The notes under the pieces were generated by a model that did no database searches, was not told where the DNA came from, and was given only the letters and a program-made list of their open reading frames with translations. Both the position numbers and the translations under genes were made by a program. Below are positions 27,013-41,099 of a stretch of 64,000 nt of DNA, piece by piece; within the stretch, counting starts at the first letter, position 1; each line of letters begins with the position of its first letter. This stretch comes from Paraburkholderia sp. UYCP14C. GTDB lineage: Bacteria > Pseudomonadota > Gammaproteobacteria > Burkholderiales > Burkholderiaceae. Location of the stretch: NCBI RefSeq assembly GCF_004197395.1, contig NZ_SELS01000018.1, forward strand, positions 62,001 to 126,000. Reading direction: 5' to 3'.

Positions 27013-27047
27013 GCTTGATCGCTTGATCGCTTGATCGCTTGATCGCT
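27013..27047. repeat. 8-bp tandem repeat (GCTTGATC)x4 in the rpfE-like/lolC divergent region
   Basis: Four exact copies of GCTTGATC (27013-27020, 27021-27028, 27029-27036, 27037-27044) plus GCT. Each unit contains a GATC. The array is 109 bases upstream of the minus-strand rpfE-like start and 216 bases before lolC. The rest of the 358-base region (26905-27262) is GC-rich with no gene I can support. Confidence 0.9.
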
Positions 27048-27262
27048 GGACGCGGCGCGCCGGATCCGACGCCGGGCGCGGCAGGGTCGCGCACCGTGCC
27101 GCCGCTCCTCTGCGCACGGGCGCGGCTGCACGGCGGCCGGGCGGGCGCGCGGAACGATCCGCGCCGCCGCGAGCCCAACGATCACGACGCTCGGGCCGCA
27201 CGGCGCACGCTCGATGTCCGCCGGTCCCGAGATACAGTCGAAGAACGCACAAAAGGATTCGC

Positions 27263-28508
27263 TTGAAATTTCCCTACGAATGGCAGATTGGCTGGCGCTA
27301 CACACGCGCCGGCAAACGCACGACCGGTAACGGCTTCATTTCGTTCATCGCGCTGGTGTCGATGTCGGGCATCGCGCTTGGCGTCGCGGCGCTGATCGTC
27401 GTGCTGTCGGTGATGAACGGTTTTCAGAAGGACGTGCGCGACCGCATGCTGTCGGTGCTCGCGCACGTCGAAATCTTTTCGCCGACCGGTTCGATGCCCG
27501 ACTGGCAACTGACCGCGAAGGAAGCGCGCCAGAACAAGGAGGTGATCGGCGCGGCGCCCTATGTCGAAGCGCAGGCGCTGCTCACGCGCCAGGACGCGGT
27601 GAGCGGCGTCGCCTTGCGCGGCGTCGAGCCGACGCTCGAGCCCGAAGTGTCCGACATCGGCAAGGAAATGAAGGGCGGCAGGCTGACCGACCTCGTGCCC
27701 GGCGAGTTCGGCATCGTGCTCGGCGCGGATCTCGCCGCCAGCCTCGGCGTGCAGATGAACGACAAGATCACGCTGGTCGCGCCCGAAGGCACGATTACGC
27801 CGGCCGGCATGCTGCCGCGCCTGAAGCAGTTCACGGTGGTCGGCATCTTCCAGTCGGGCCACTACGAATACGACAGCACGCTTGCACTGATCAACATCAA
27901 GGATGCGCAGGCGCTGTTCCGGCTGCCCGCGCCGACCGGCGTGCGGCTGCGCCTCGCCGACATGCAGCGCGCGCCGGAAGTCGCGCATCAGCTCGCGCGC
28001 ACGCTGTCGGGCGATCTGTACATCCGCGACTGGACCCAGCAGAACAAGACCTGGTTCTCGGCGGTGCAGATCGAGAAGCGCATGATGTTCATCATCCTGA
28101 CGCTGATCATCGCGGTGGCCGCGTTCAATCTGGTGTCGTCGCTGGTGATGACGGTGACCAACAAGCAGGCGGATATCGCGATCCTGCGCACGCTCGGCGC
28201 GCAGCCCGGCTCGATCATGAAAATCTTCGTCGTGCAGGGCGTGACGATCGGCTTCATCGGCACGGCGACCGGCGTCGTGCTCGGCTGCCTGATCGCGTGG
28301 AGCATTCCGTGGCTCGTGCCGATGATCGAGCATCTGCTCGGCGTGCAGTTCCTGCCGCCGTCGGTGTATTTCATCAGCGAGCTGCCGTCCGAACTGGTTC
28401 CGGGCGATGTCGCGCGGATCGGCATCATCGCTTTCGTGCTGTCGGCGCTGGCGACGCTCTATCCGAGCTGGCGCGGCGCGAAAGTCCGTCCGGCGGAGGC
28501 GCTGCGCT

Positions 28509-28516
<8 letters not shown>
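27263..28516 (+). CDS. lolC: Lipoprotein-releasing ABC transporter permease LolC/LolE
   Basis: Inner-membrane component of LolCDE, which extracts outer-membrane lipoproteins and hands them to LolA. The 417-residue product has the family topology: one N-terminal membrane helix (about 25-50), a large periplasmic domain (about 50-270), then three helices in an FtsX-like C-terminal domain. The start is TTG at 27263 preceded by AAAAGGA, giving the typical [18 protein letters not shown]. It overlaps lolD by 8 bases. Only one permease gene is present, so a LolC2D-type complex (LolF-like) is possible, as in several non-enteric bacteria. Clients in this window would include BamB, BamC and the small lipoproteins. 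Confidence 0.95.
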
Positions 28517-29264
<748 letters not shown>

Positions 29265-29363
29265 GTGCCGGCCGGCACGGTCGTTGCGGGTCGCGGATGA
29301 CTGGGCGTCGCCGCGAACCGCCGGGCCGCCATCGGTCCGGTCCCACTGCCAGCGAGAGAACCC

Positions 29364-30152
29364 ATGTGGATCGATACGCACTGCCATCTCGACGCTTCGG
29401 AGTTCGACGCCGACCGTGACGCGGTCGCGGCGTCCGCGCGCGATGCGGGCGTGTCGCGCATCGTGATTCCGGCGATCGGGCGACAGAACTTCGCGGCGGT
29501 GCGCGAGCTCGCGCATCGCGTCGCCGGCGGCGCGTACGCGCTCGGCATCCATCCGATGTACACGCCTCGCGCGATCGATTCCGACCTCGACCTGCTGCGC
29601 ATGGAGATCGAGGCGAGTCTCGACGATCCGCGCTTCGTCGGCATCGGCGAGATCGGGCTCGACTATTTCGTCGACGGTCTCGACGAGGCGCGCCAGCAGT
29701 TCTTCTACAACGGCCAGTTGCAGCTCGCGCGCGAATTCGATCTGCCGGTGATCTGCCATGTGCGCAAATCGCAGGATCAGGTGATCGCGGGACTGCGCCG
29801 GCATCAGATTCATCGCGGCATCGCGCACGCGTTCAACGGCAGTTTCCAGCAGGCCCAGGCCTATATCGATCAGGGCATGCATCTCGGTTTCGGCGGCAAC
29901 CTGACGTTCGAGCGCGCGCGGCAGATCCGGCGGCTCGCCGAACAGTTGCCGTTCGACGCGCTCGTGGTCGAGACCGACGCGCCCGATATCGCGCCGTCGT
30001 GGATGTACAGGCAGCGCAATTCGCCCGAGCAGATTCCGGCGATCGGCGCGAGCCTCGCGCAACTGCGCGGTGTCACTTCCGACGCAGCCGCCCTTGGCAC
30101 AACGGCTAACGCGCTCGCCGCGCTGCCTCGACTCGCGCTTTCCTCTGCATAA
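29364..30152 (+). CDS. TatD-family metal-dependent hydrolase (DNase)
   Basis: The 262-residue TIM-barrel hydrolase shows the N-terminal metal motif DTHCHLD, GEIGLDYF, ICHVRK, the HAFNG segment and ETDAPDIAP near the C-terminus, all ligands of the TatD family. Family members have 3'-5' exonuclease activity and a role in DNA quality control. It follows lolD by 99 bases in the same direction. Confidence 0.93.
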   Translation: MWIDTHCHLDASEFDADRDAVAASARDAGVSRIVIPAIGRQNFAAVRELAHRVAGGAYALGIHPMYTPRAIDSDLDLLRMEIEASLDDPRFVGIGEIGLDYFVDGLDEARQQFFYNGQLQLAREFDLPVICHVRKSQDQVIAGLRRHQIHRGIAHAFNGSFQQAQAYIDQGMHLGFGGNLTFERARQIRRLAEQLPFDALVVETDAPDIAPSWMYRQRNSPEQIPAIGASLAQLRGVTSDAAALGTTANALAALPRLALSSA

Positions 30153-30264
30153 TCGATTTCGTTGATCGAAAGGGTTCGCGCCGGGCGACGCCCACGCCCG
30201 GCGGGCTCGCTGCTGCCTGTCGCCGGCGCGTGACGTCGGCTGGCGCCGGCGGCGCGGAGGGCGG

Positions 30265-32892
30265 ATGCGAGCAGTCTGGTGTGGGTTTGCGTTGGGCGTG
30301 ATCTGGCTGCAGCGGCAGGCGGTGTTGCCGGATACGGGCGGGTGGTGGGCGTGGGTGTTGGCGGGCTGCGCGGTGGTGGGGGTTGCCGTGTGGGGGTTGT
30401 GCGGCGATGGGGCGGGTGATACGCACGAGCACGAGCGTACCCCCAGCTGCCAGCCTCCTTATCAAGCATGGCGCGATGTCCGTCTGCGACGGCTGATCGG
30501 TTGGGTCGCCGTGTGGTGCGCAGCGATCTGCGTCGGCTTCGGCTATGCGGCCATACGCGCGCAAACACGGCTCGCGGTGAGCCTGCCGCATGAGTGGGAA
30601 GGGCGCGACATCGAGGTCGTCGGCACGATCAAGGGATTGCCGACGCGCGGCGACAAAGGCGCGCGTTTCCTGTTCGACGTCGACGCGAACGATGCGCAGC
30701 TTGCCCCTTTCCCACGCGTGATCCAGCTAGCCTGGATCGCGCGCGACGCCCCTGCGCCGTCGCTCGAACCGGGCGAGCGCTGGCGTCTGACCGTGCGCCT
30801 GAAACGCCCGCACGGCAATGCGAATTTCGGCGTGCGTGATGCCGAGGCGAGTCTGCTCGCGCGCAACGTCCGCGCGACCGGCTATGTGAGCGTGCCGGAT
30901 CATGCGCAGCGTCTTGCTGGTCACGCGCGCGGGCTCGCCGCACTGATCGACCGCTGGCGCGCCGCGTTGCGTGCGCGTATCGACGAGGTGCTTGCCGATG
31001 CACCGCATCGCGGCATCGTCGTCGCGCTCGCGATCGGCGCGCAGGACGAAGTGAGCCGCGCCGACTGGCAATTGATGCGCGGCACCGGCACGAGTCATCT
31101 GGTGGCGATTTCGGGCTTGCATATCGGCTTCGTCGCGGGGCTGGCGGGCTGGCTCGCGGCGGCAATCTGGCGACGTTCGGGCTGGCTCGGCCGCAACTGG
31201 CCGTTGCGCTGGCCCGCGCAGCTCGTCGGCGTGACCGCAGGTGCGATGTTCGCCGCGCTGCATGCCGCGCTCGCGGGCTTCAACGTGCCGGCGCAACGCG
31301 CGCTGTGGATGGCCGCGCTCGTTGCGCTGGGATTCGTCGGCGGCCGTCAGTTCGCGCGCTCCACCGTGTTCGCGTGGGCGCTCGGGCTCGTGCTGCTGGT
31401 CGATCCGTGGGCGGTCGTGTCGGCCGGTTTCTGGCTGTCCTTTTGCGCGGTCGGCGCGATCCTGTTTGCGATGTCGGGACTGCCGCGCGTGCGGCATCTT
31501 CAGGCGTCCCGTCATGACGAGGGCGAGCAGGGCGGTGCGGCGCGAGGCGGGTGGCAGGCGCTGCATTCCGCGTTGATCCGGCGGCTGCGCGCACTCGCCG
31601 AACGGTTGCGCAGCGCCGCGCACGTGCAGTTCGCGGTGACGGTCGCGCTTGCGCCGCTGACCGCCTACTGGTTCGCGCAGATTCCGCTCGTCGGTCCGCT
31701 CGCGAACGTGTTCGCGATTCCGTGGGTGAGCCTGCTCGTCACGCCGGCGGTGCTCGCGGGCGTCGCGTTGCCCGCGCCGCTCGACGCGTTTGCGTGGCGC
31801 GCCGCGCACACGCTGCTCGATGGTCTGGTGGCCGGCCTGCAGCTGGTGTCGGGACCGCACTGGACGCTGTGGTGGTTGCCGCAGCCGCACGCATGGGCGC
31901 TCGCCGCGGCTGCGCTCGGTGTGCTGTGGTGCCTCGCGCCGCGTGGCTGGCCGCTGCGCTGGGCGGCACCGCTGACGTGGCTGCCGCTACTGATGCCCGG
32001 CGCAAATGGCGCCCTCGCCGAGCCATCGGGCGCATTCCGTCTGACTGCGCTCGATGTCGGGCAGGGCACGTCGGTACTCGTGCAGACCGCGCATCACGCG
32101 TTGTTGTTCGATGCGGGTCCCGGCCCGGAATCGACGCACGCTGGCGAGCGCGTGGTAGTGCCGTTCCTGCAGGCTCAAGGCGTGACGGCGCTCGATACGC
32201 TGATGATCAGTCACGCCGATTCGGATCACGCGGGCGGCGCGCCGGCCGTGCTCGATGCGATCGAGGTGCGTCAGCTGGTGGCCGGACTGGAGCCGGCCGA
32301 TGCGCTGTGGCCGAAGGCGCAGCAGCTCGGCGCGCAAACGCTGCCGTGTGTGGCGGGGCAGCGCTGGCAGTGGGACGGTGTCGAGTTCGCGGTACTGTGG
32401 CCGGACGCTGGGGCGCTAACCGGCAAGGCGAACGAGCATTGCTGCGTGCTCAGGGTCAGCAGCTTGGAGGGCGCCGCGGCAGGCCAACAGGCGACGCGCA
32501 TCGGTGCCGATGCGCCGCGTTTCGCGGCCCTGCTGACCGCCGACATCGAAGCGCCGACCGAACGCGTGCTGCTCGCGCGCGATCGCGACTTGCTGCGCGC
32601 GCAAGTGTTGGTGGTGCCTCATCATGGCAGCAAGACCTCGTCTACCGAGCCGTTCCTCGACTCTATCGATCCGTCCATCGCGCTATTTCAGGTAGGCTAT
32701 GAGAATCGCTTTCATCATCCCAATGCGGGCGTGTTCGCACGCTACGCAGCCCGTCATATCGAGCTCGGGCGCAGCGATCGCGATGGCGCCGTCAGGGTCG
32801 ACGTCGATCCGGTCGCGCGCGGCGAGACGGGCGCCGCGCTGACACTCGAGCGCTATCGCGACACGCAACGCCGCTACTGGATGGAGCCCTGA
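30265..32892 (+). CDS. comEC: DNA internalisation protein ComEC/Rec2
   Basis: Inner-membrane channel for uptake of single-stranded transforming DNA. The 875-residue product has N-terminal hydrophobic segments and a DUF4131-like domain (about 1-210), a multi-helix competence domain (about 250-590; GTSHLVAISGLHIGF), and a C-terminal metallo-beta-lactamase-fold domain with SHADSDHAGG (about 649-658) and VVPHHGSKTS, the likely nuclease. All three parts are intact, so the protein is complete for natural transformation; the other competence genes are not in the window. ATG 30265 precedes the first hydrophobic helix. Confidence 0.95.
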   Translation: MRAVWCGFALGVIWLQRQAVLPDTGGWWAWVLAGCAVVGVAVWGLCGDGAGDTHEHERTPSCQPPYQAWRDVRLRRLIGWVAVWCAAICVGFGYAAIRAQTRLAVSLPHEWEGRDIEVVGTIKGLPTRGDKGARFLFDVDANDAQLAPFPRVIQLAWIARDAPAPSLEPGERWRLTVRLKRPHGNANFGVRDAEASLLARNVRATGYVSVPDHAQRLAGHARGLAALIDRWRAALRARIDEVLADAPHRGIVVALAIGAQDEVSRADWQLMRGTGTSHLVAISGLHIGFVAGLAGWLAAAIWRRSGWLGRNWPLRWPAQLVGVTAGAMFAALHAALAGFNVPAQRALWMAALVALGFVGGRQFARSTVFAWALGLVLLVDPWAVVSAGFWLSFCAVGAILFAMSGLPRVRHLQASRHDEGEQGGAARGGWQALHSALIRRLRALAERLRSAAHVQFAVTVALAPLTAYWFAQIPLVGPLANVFAIPWVSLLVTPAVLAGVALPAPLDAFAWRAAHTLLDGLVAGLQLVSGPHWTLWWLPQPHAWALAAAALGVLWCLAPRGWPLRWAAPLTWLPLLMPGANGALAEPSGAFRLTALDVGQGTSVLVQTAHHALLFDAGPGPESTHAGERVVVPFLQAQGVTALDTLMISHADSDHAGGAPAVLDAIEVRQLVAGLEPADALWPKAQQLGAQTLPCVAGQRWQWDGVEFAVLWPDAGALTGKANEHCCVLRVSSLEGAAAGQQATRIGADAPRFAALLTADIEAPTERVLLARDRDLLRAQVLVVPHHGSKTSSTEPFLDSIDPSIALFQVGYENRFHHPNAGVFARYAARHIELGRSDRDGAVRVDVDPVARGETGAALTLERYRDTQRRYWMEP

Positions 32893-33021
32893 GCGCATCG
32901 CGGTTCGCTGAGCTCAACGGCGCGCACGACAGGCGCAAGCAGCGGTATAAGCAGCGGCAAAAGCAGCGGCCCAGGCAAAGCACCCGCCCACGCGTAAAGA
33001 ACACAACGGAGATCGCCGCAG

Positions 33022-33825
33022 TTGAAAAACATCATCCATTTCTCGCATGCGAACGGCTTTCCAGCCTCGACTTACCGGACGATTTTCGCCGAGCTCTCCG
33101 ACGACTACGACGTGCGCTCGATCGAGCGGATCGGCCATGATCCGCGCTTTCCGGTCACGCAGGATTGGCCCCATCTGGTCGAGCAACTGCTCGACGACAT
33201 CGCCCGCAAGTACGAGCAGCCGGTGTGGCTCGTCGGGCATTCGCTCGGCGGTTATCTGTCGCTGATGGCGGCGCTGAAAAAGCCGCAGTGGGTGAGGGGC
33301 GTCGTGATGCTCGATTCGCCGGTGATCGCGGGCTGGCGCAGCAGCATGCTGCGCGTGTCGCAATGGACCGGGCTCGACGAGCGGCTGTCGCCCGCCGCCG
33401 CGACGCGCAAGCGCCGCACGCAATGGACGAGCCGCGACGAAGCATGGCGGCACTTCCATTCGAAGCCCGCGTTCGCGCGCTGGGACGAGCGCATGCTGTC
33501 CGACTACATCGACTTCGGCATTCCGCAGGGCTCGCCCGACGGCACCCGCATGCTCGCGTTCGATCGTCGCACCGAATACCAGATCTACCGGACGCTGCCG
33601 CATACGCTCGGCGCGCGGCTCGCGCGCGGCGCGCCGGTGCCGGTCGGGTTTATCGCCGGGACGCGCTCGAAGGAAATCCGCCAGGCCGGTCTCGACGCGA
33701 CGCGGCGCGCGACCGGCGGGCATGTCGAGTGGATCGAGGGCAGCCATCTTTATCCGATGGAAAAGCCGATCGAAACCGCGCGCGCGGTGCAGCGCATGTT
33801 GCGCGAGCTGGAGCGAACCGCCTGA
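33022..33825 (+). CDS. Alpha/beta hydrolase
   Basis: The 267-residue product has the nucleophile elbow GHSLGG (about 74-79), the oxyanion-region HANGFP (about 9-14) and a C-terminal GSHLYPME segment with the likely catalytic histidine. The substrate is unknown; the family includes esterases, lactonases and haloperoxidase-like proteins. The start is TTG 33022 (MKNIIHFSHANGFP), with GGAGAT upstream. It lies between comEC and pyrG in the same direction. Confidence 0.85.
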   Translation: MKNIIHFSHANGFPASTYRTIFAELSDDYDVRSIERIGHDPRFPVTQDWPHLVEQLLDDIARKYEQPVWLVGHSLGGYLSLMAALKKPQWVRGVVMLDSPVIAGWRSSMLRVSQWTGLDERLSPAAATRKRRTQWTSRDEAWRHFHSKPAFARWDERMLSDYIDFGIPQGSPDGTRMLAFDRRTEYQIYRTLPHTLGARLARGAPVPVGFIAGTRSKEIRQAGLDATRRATGGHVEWIEGSHLYPMEKPIETARAVQRMLRELERTA

Positions 33826-37919
<4,094 letters not shown>

Positions 37920-37983
37920 GTTTTTTCGCCAGATTGTTCACGCCGATCGATGAGCCGGTTATCCTTCGTTTCTGATTGACCTC

Positions 37984-38010
37984 GCCGCCCTGCGTATAGC
38001 GCAGGGCGGC
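37984..38010 (+). terminator. Hairpin between eno and ftsB, possible attenuator
   Basis: A perfect 11-bp stem GCCGCCCTGCG/CGCAGGGCGGC (37984-37994 with 38000-38010) with loop TATAG, followed by the moderately T-rich GCGTATTTATT. It ends 22 bases before the ftsB ATG, so it may reduce read-through from the highly expressed eno gene. Confidence 0.45.
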
Positions 38011-38032
38011 GCGTATTTATTGTGCTTACTTC

Positions 38033-38470
38033 ATGCGGCTTGTCACTGCTGTCCTGATCGTTCTGCTGGCATTGATCCAGTACCCGCTCTGGTGGGGGCA
38101 CGGCGGCTGGCTGCGCGTGCATGAGTTGCAGGGCCAACTCGCGCAGCAACTGCAGAAGAATGCCGACTCGAAGCTGCGCAACGAGCGCATCCAGGGCGAA
38201 GTGCAGGATCTGCAGAACGGCACCGCCGCCGTCGAAGAGCGGGCGCGTTACGAAATGGGCATGGTCAAGGACGGCGAAGTTTTCGTGCAGTTCGTGTCGC
38301 CGAACCAGCCGTTGCCGGCGGCGAACGCACAGTCGGCGGATACCTCGACGCGCGGGGAAGTGTCGGCGGCGCCGCTGCACGTGGTGCCGAATCCGGAGTC
38401 GCGCGCGAAGCCCGATCGCAAGCATGGCGGGAAGGCGGTGGTCGCGAAGGAGAAGAAGCCGGCGCACTGA
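38033..38470 (+). CDS. ftsB: Cell division protein FtsB
   Basis: A small bitopic divisome protein that bridges FtsL and FtsQ. The 145-residue product has one membrane helix at about 4-22, a coiled coil (about 28-75; [22 protein letters not shown]), and the conserved [10 protein letters not shown] segment. The C-terminal low-complexity tail (about 95-145, Lys/Pro-rich) makes it longer than E. coli FtsB (103). The eno-ftsB order is widely conserved. Confidence 0.92.
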   Translation: MRLVTAVLIVLLALIQYPLWWGHGGWLRVHELQGQLAQQLQKNADSKLRNERIQGEVQDLQNGTAAVEERARYEMGMVKDGEVFVQFVSPNQPLPAANAQSADTSTRGEVSAAPLHVVPNPESRAKPDRKHGGKAVVAKEKKPAH

Positions 38471-38508
38471 GGTTCGATAGCTCGCATCGGCCTGGTACGA
38501 AGGACGCA

Positions 38509-38543
38509 AAAAAAGCGCGGTTCATTTGGAACCGCGCTTTTTT
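38509..38543. terminator. Bidirectional terminator between ftsB and a minus-strand lipoprotein gene
   Basis: A 15-bp stem (38509-38523 with 38529-38543), GC core GCGCGGTTC/GAACCGCGC flanked by A6/T6, loop ATTTG. It suits both converging genes. Confidence 0.85.
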
Positions 38544-38565
38544 ATTTTGTGCCGCCATTTCGCTG

Positions 38566-38931
38566 CTACCAGCCCCATGAAGGCCCGAACCCCACGCCGA
38601 CTCCCGTACCCCAGCCGCTGCGTCCCCAACCGCCGCTCGAGACACCAACGGAAAACCGCACGGGCGGCGAGCGCGAGTAATAGCGCGACCAGGCTTGCGC
38701 GGCAGCGTCCGCTGCCATCGTCTGATCCTGTTCGAACATGACCTGTTGCTCGATTGCGTCATAGCGCGCGCGTTCCTCCGGTGTCAGCGTCTGAGTGTGG
38801 CTGATGGCCTCCGCCTGATCGGGCGGCAGACGGCTCAGGATCGGCGCGGGGCCCGGTGGATCGATCGAGCAGCCGGCCAGCGCCGCGCTGCCCGCGACGA
38901 CCGCGAGTATCAACGAAAGCATGTGCTTCAT
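38566..38931 (-). CDS. Small putative lipoprotein
   Basis: From ATG 38931 the product has 121 residues: signal peptide MKHMLSLILAVVAGSAALAGC with lipobox LAGC, a helical middle (about 30-75; EERARYDAIEQQVMFEQDQ), and a Gly/Trp-rich C-terminus (SGGWGRSGWGTGVGVGFGP). No domain recognised. The in-frame ATG 38964 would place 11 polar residues before the signal peptide and is less likely. The function is unknown; it is probably anchored in the outer membrane. A 198-base spacer separates it from hslO upstream. Confidence 0.75.
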   Translation of the reverse strand: MKHMLSLILAVVAGSAALAGCSIDPPGPAPILSRLPPDQAEAISHTQTLTPEERARYDAIEQQVMFEQDQTMAADAAAQAWSRYYSRSPPVRFSVGVSSGGWGRSGWGTGVGVGFGPSWGW

Positions 38932-39129
38932 GGTCGAATCTCCATCGGTGCGAAGCTCCGGCAAACTCTTGTCGACGCGCGGCGCCGCATCGTTTCAGCG
39001 CATCAACGCTGCGCACAAAAGCAACGCGCCGCCCGAGCCGTGACGAGGCATGGGGCGGCGCGGTTAGGACGTCCGTCGAAAAGCGCGATCAGTTCGCCGG
39101 CACGGAGTCCGCTGCGGCGAGAGGGCGGT

Positions 39130-40080
39130 TTAGTGCCGCTGCGCGGCCGCCGGCGTCACACCTTGTGAGAGTCCGCCGGCCACGAAAAGTTGCGCGACGT
39201 CGACCGGGTCGAACTCGTAGCGCTGATTGCAGAACTCGCAGTGAATCTCGACGTGGCCGCGTTCCTCGATCACGCCGTCGACTTCATCGCGGCCGAGCAT
39301 CTTCAGCATCGCGCCGACTTTTTCGCGCGAGCAAGTGCATTCGAAGCGCGCGGCGACCGGCTCGAAATGCTGGACGTTTTCCTGCCAGAACAGGCGCCGG
39401 AACACCGTCTCCGGTTCTTCCTTCAGCAGCTCGTCCTGCGACAGCGTGCCGCCGAGCGTGCACACGCGCTCCCACGTATCCGCGTCGAGCTCGCCCGGAT
39501 GCGGGACGATGCCGCCGTCGCCGGGCAGCTTCTGCAGCAGCATGCCGACCGCGCGCTCGGTGTTCGCCGCGAGCCACATGCGCGTGTCGAGCTGCTCGGA
39601 GTGATGCATGTAGTGCTCGAGCACTTCTGCGATCGACTTCAGCGGCCCGTCCACGCCCGACAGCGGCACGATACTCTGGTACGGCTGCTGGCCGGGTTGC
39701 TTGCCGGTCGGATCGAGCGTGATCACGCAGCGGCCATGGCCGCTCGCGTTCACCAGATCGATCAGCGAGGTCGTGTCGTCGATCGTATGGGCGGCTTCGC
39801 CGGACAGCTTCGCGGTGGCGCGCATCGTCAGGTTGGAGCTGCACTGCACGACCAGCATCTTGACCGGGCCATCGCCGAAGATCTGCATGACGAGCGTGCC
39901 GTCGAATTTCAGGTTCGCCGACAGCAGCGCGCACGCGGCCATCATTTCGCCCAGAATCGTTCGCACGGGCGCCGGATAATCGCGGCGCGTCAGCACGTCC
40001 TGCCAGGTATTGCGCAGGGAAACGATCTCGCCGCGCACCGGCGCCGCGCTGAACATGAATTTTTGCAACTGGTCGCTCAC
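39130..40080 (-). CDS. hslO: Redox-regulated chaperone Hsp33
   Basis: Hsp33 is activated by oxidation and unfolding to hold damaged proteins. The 316-residue product has the N-terminal substrate-binding domain and the C-terminal zinc switch with C248-x-C250 (ECTCSREK) and C281-x2-C284 (HCEFCNQ), the four cysteines that release zinc and form disulfides on oxidative stress. It follows the gamma-carbonic-anhydrase-like gene by 62 bases on the same strand, so they may be co-transcribed. Confidence 0.96.
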   Translation of the reverse strand: MSDQLQKFMFSAAPVRGEIVSLRNTWQDVLTRRDYPAPVRTILGEMMAACALLSANLKFDGTLVMQIFGDGPVKMLVVQCSSNLTMRATAKLSGEAAHTIDDTTSLIDLVNASGHGRCVITLDPTGKQPGQQPYQSIVPLSGVDGPLKSIAEVLEHYMHHSEQLDTRMWLAANTERAVGMLLQKLPGDGGIVPHPGELDADTWERVCTLGGTLSQDELLKEEPETVFRRLFWQENVQHFEPVAARFECTCSREKVGAMLKMLGRDEVDGVIEERGHVEIHCEFCNQRYEFDPVDVAQLFVAGGLSQGVTPAAAQRH

Positions 40081-40142
40081 AACTTTTCCTCAGTGGATGA
40101 CGCGGCGTGATGCCGCGCCTTGGCGCACCGCGTGCCGGCCGT

Positions 40143-40667
40143 CTAGCCGATGCGTACGAGCTGCGCCTTGAAATACTCGCGGCGTTCGGCATAGCTTGCC
40201 GCGCCGCGCTGCATGTTGGCGATATCCGCTTCCGTCAGTTCGCGCACCGCCTTCGCGGGCGCGCCCAGGATCAGCGTATTGTCGGGAAACACCTTGCCCT
40301 CGGTGACGATGGCGCCCGCTCCGACCAGACAGTTGCGGCCGATCACCGCGCCATTCAAGACCACCGCCTGAATTCCGATCAACGAGCCTTCCTTGATCGT
40401 GCAGCCGTGCAGCATCGCCTGATGGCCGATCGTCACGTTCGGCTCGACCGTCAGCGGGTAGCCGGGGTCGGTGTGCAGCACCGCGCTCTCCTGGACGTTG
40501 CTGCCGGCGCCGATCGTGATCGGCTCGTTGTCGCCGCGCAGCGTCGCGCCGAACCACACGCTCGCGTTCTCCTCGAGCGTCACGTTGCCGATGATGTTCG
40601 CCGAATCCGCGACGAACACGCTTTCATGAATGATCGGGGCGGCTTCGCCCAGCTTGTAAATCGTCAC
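40143..40667 (-). CDS. Gamma carbonic anhydrase family protein
   Basis: A left-handed beta-helix protein of hexapeptide repeats (174 residues). The histidines of the gamma-CA zinc site are visible in the VLHTDPG and GHQAMLHGC segments, matching the YrdA/CaiE-like group, which is often inactive or only weakly active as carbonic anhydrase. The start is GTG 40667 with AAGGAG on the minus strand 6-11 bases upstream (start M/VTIYKLGEAAP); the frame is open to 40820 but the extra part has no similarity. Confidence 0.9.
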   Translation of the reverse strand: MTIYKLGEAAPIIHESVFVADSANIIGNVTLEENASVWFGATLRGDNEPITIGAGSNVQESAVLHTDPGYPLTVEPNVTIGHQAMLHGCTIKEGSLIGIQAVVLNGAVIGRNCLVGAGAIVTEGKVFPDNTLILGAPAKAVRELTEADIANMQRGAASYAERREYFKAQLVRIG

Positions 40668-41099
40668 AATGTCTCCTTGTTGGCCGAAGCCGGGCTTTGA
40701 GCGACTCCGACCCGTGCACGATGGTTGCCTGATCGGTCGACGCACGCGGGCAGGGTGGTGCGCGCGCGGCGCGGTGCAAAGTTGACGGCGCTGCGTCGCC
40801 AACTGACGGGCGTGCCCCAAGGCGCGCCGGATGGTCGAATCGGGTATTGTAAACGGTTGTGTGATTGAGCCGCCTGGCGACGGTGACGCTGGGGTGGGCG
40901 GTTTTGCTGGATCGCGCGCGAGCTGGCCGGACAGGCGCGCGGTCCGCGGGAAAGCGCACCGTGGCCGAGCTGGCTTGTAGCCGAGCCGAGCACATCCGAT
41001 TGCCGCATCATTTTGCCCGACCGCTCACGTATCTCGCCTTGGTGTGCGCTGGCACCACCATCCGCGCCTTTACCGCTTCCATCGCTGATTTGCATCGTT
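40668..41099. other. Intergenic region between divergent genes
   Basis: About 430 bases between the gamma-CA-like gene (minus) and the DUF455 gene (plus). A TACAAT reading on the minus strand near 40850 may be a -10 box for the minus-strand pair. I see no other gene or structured element I can support. Confidence 0.35.
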
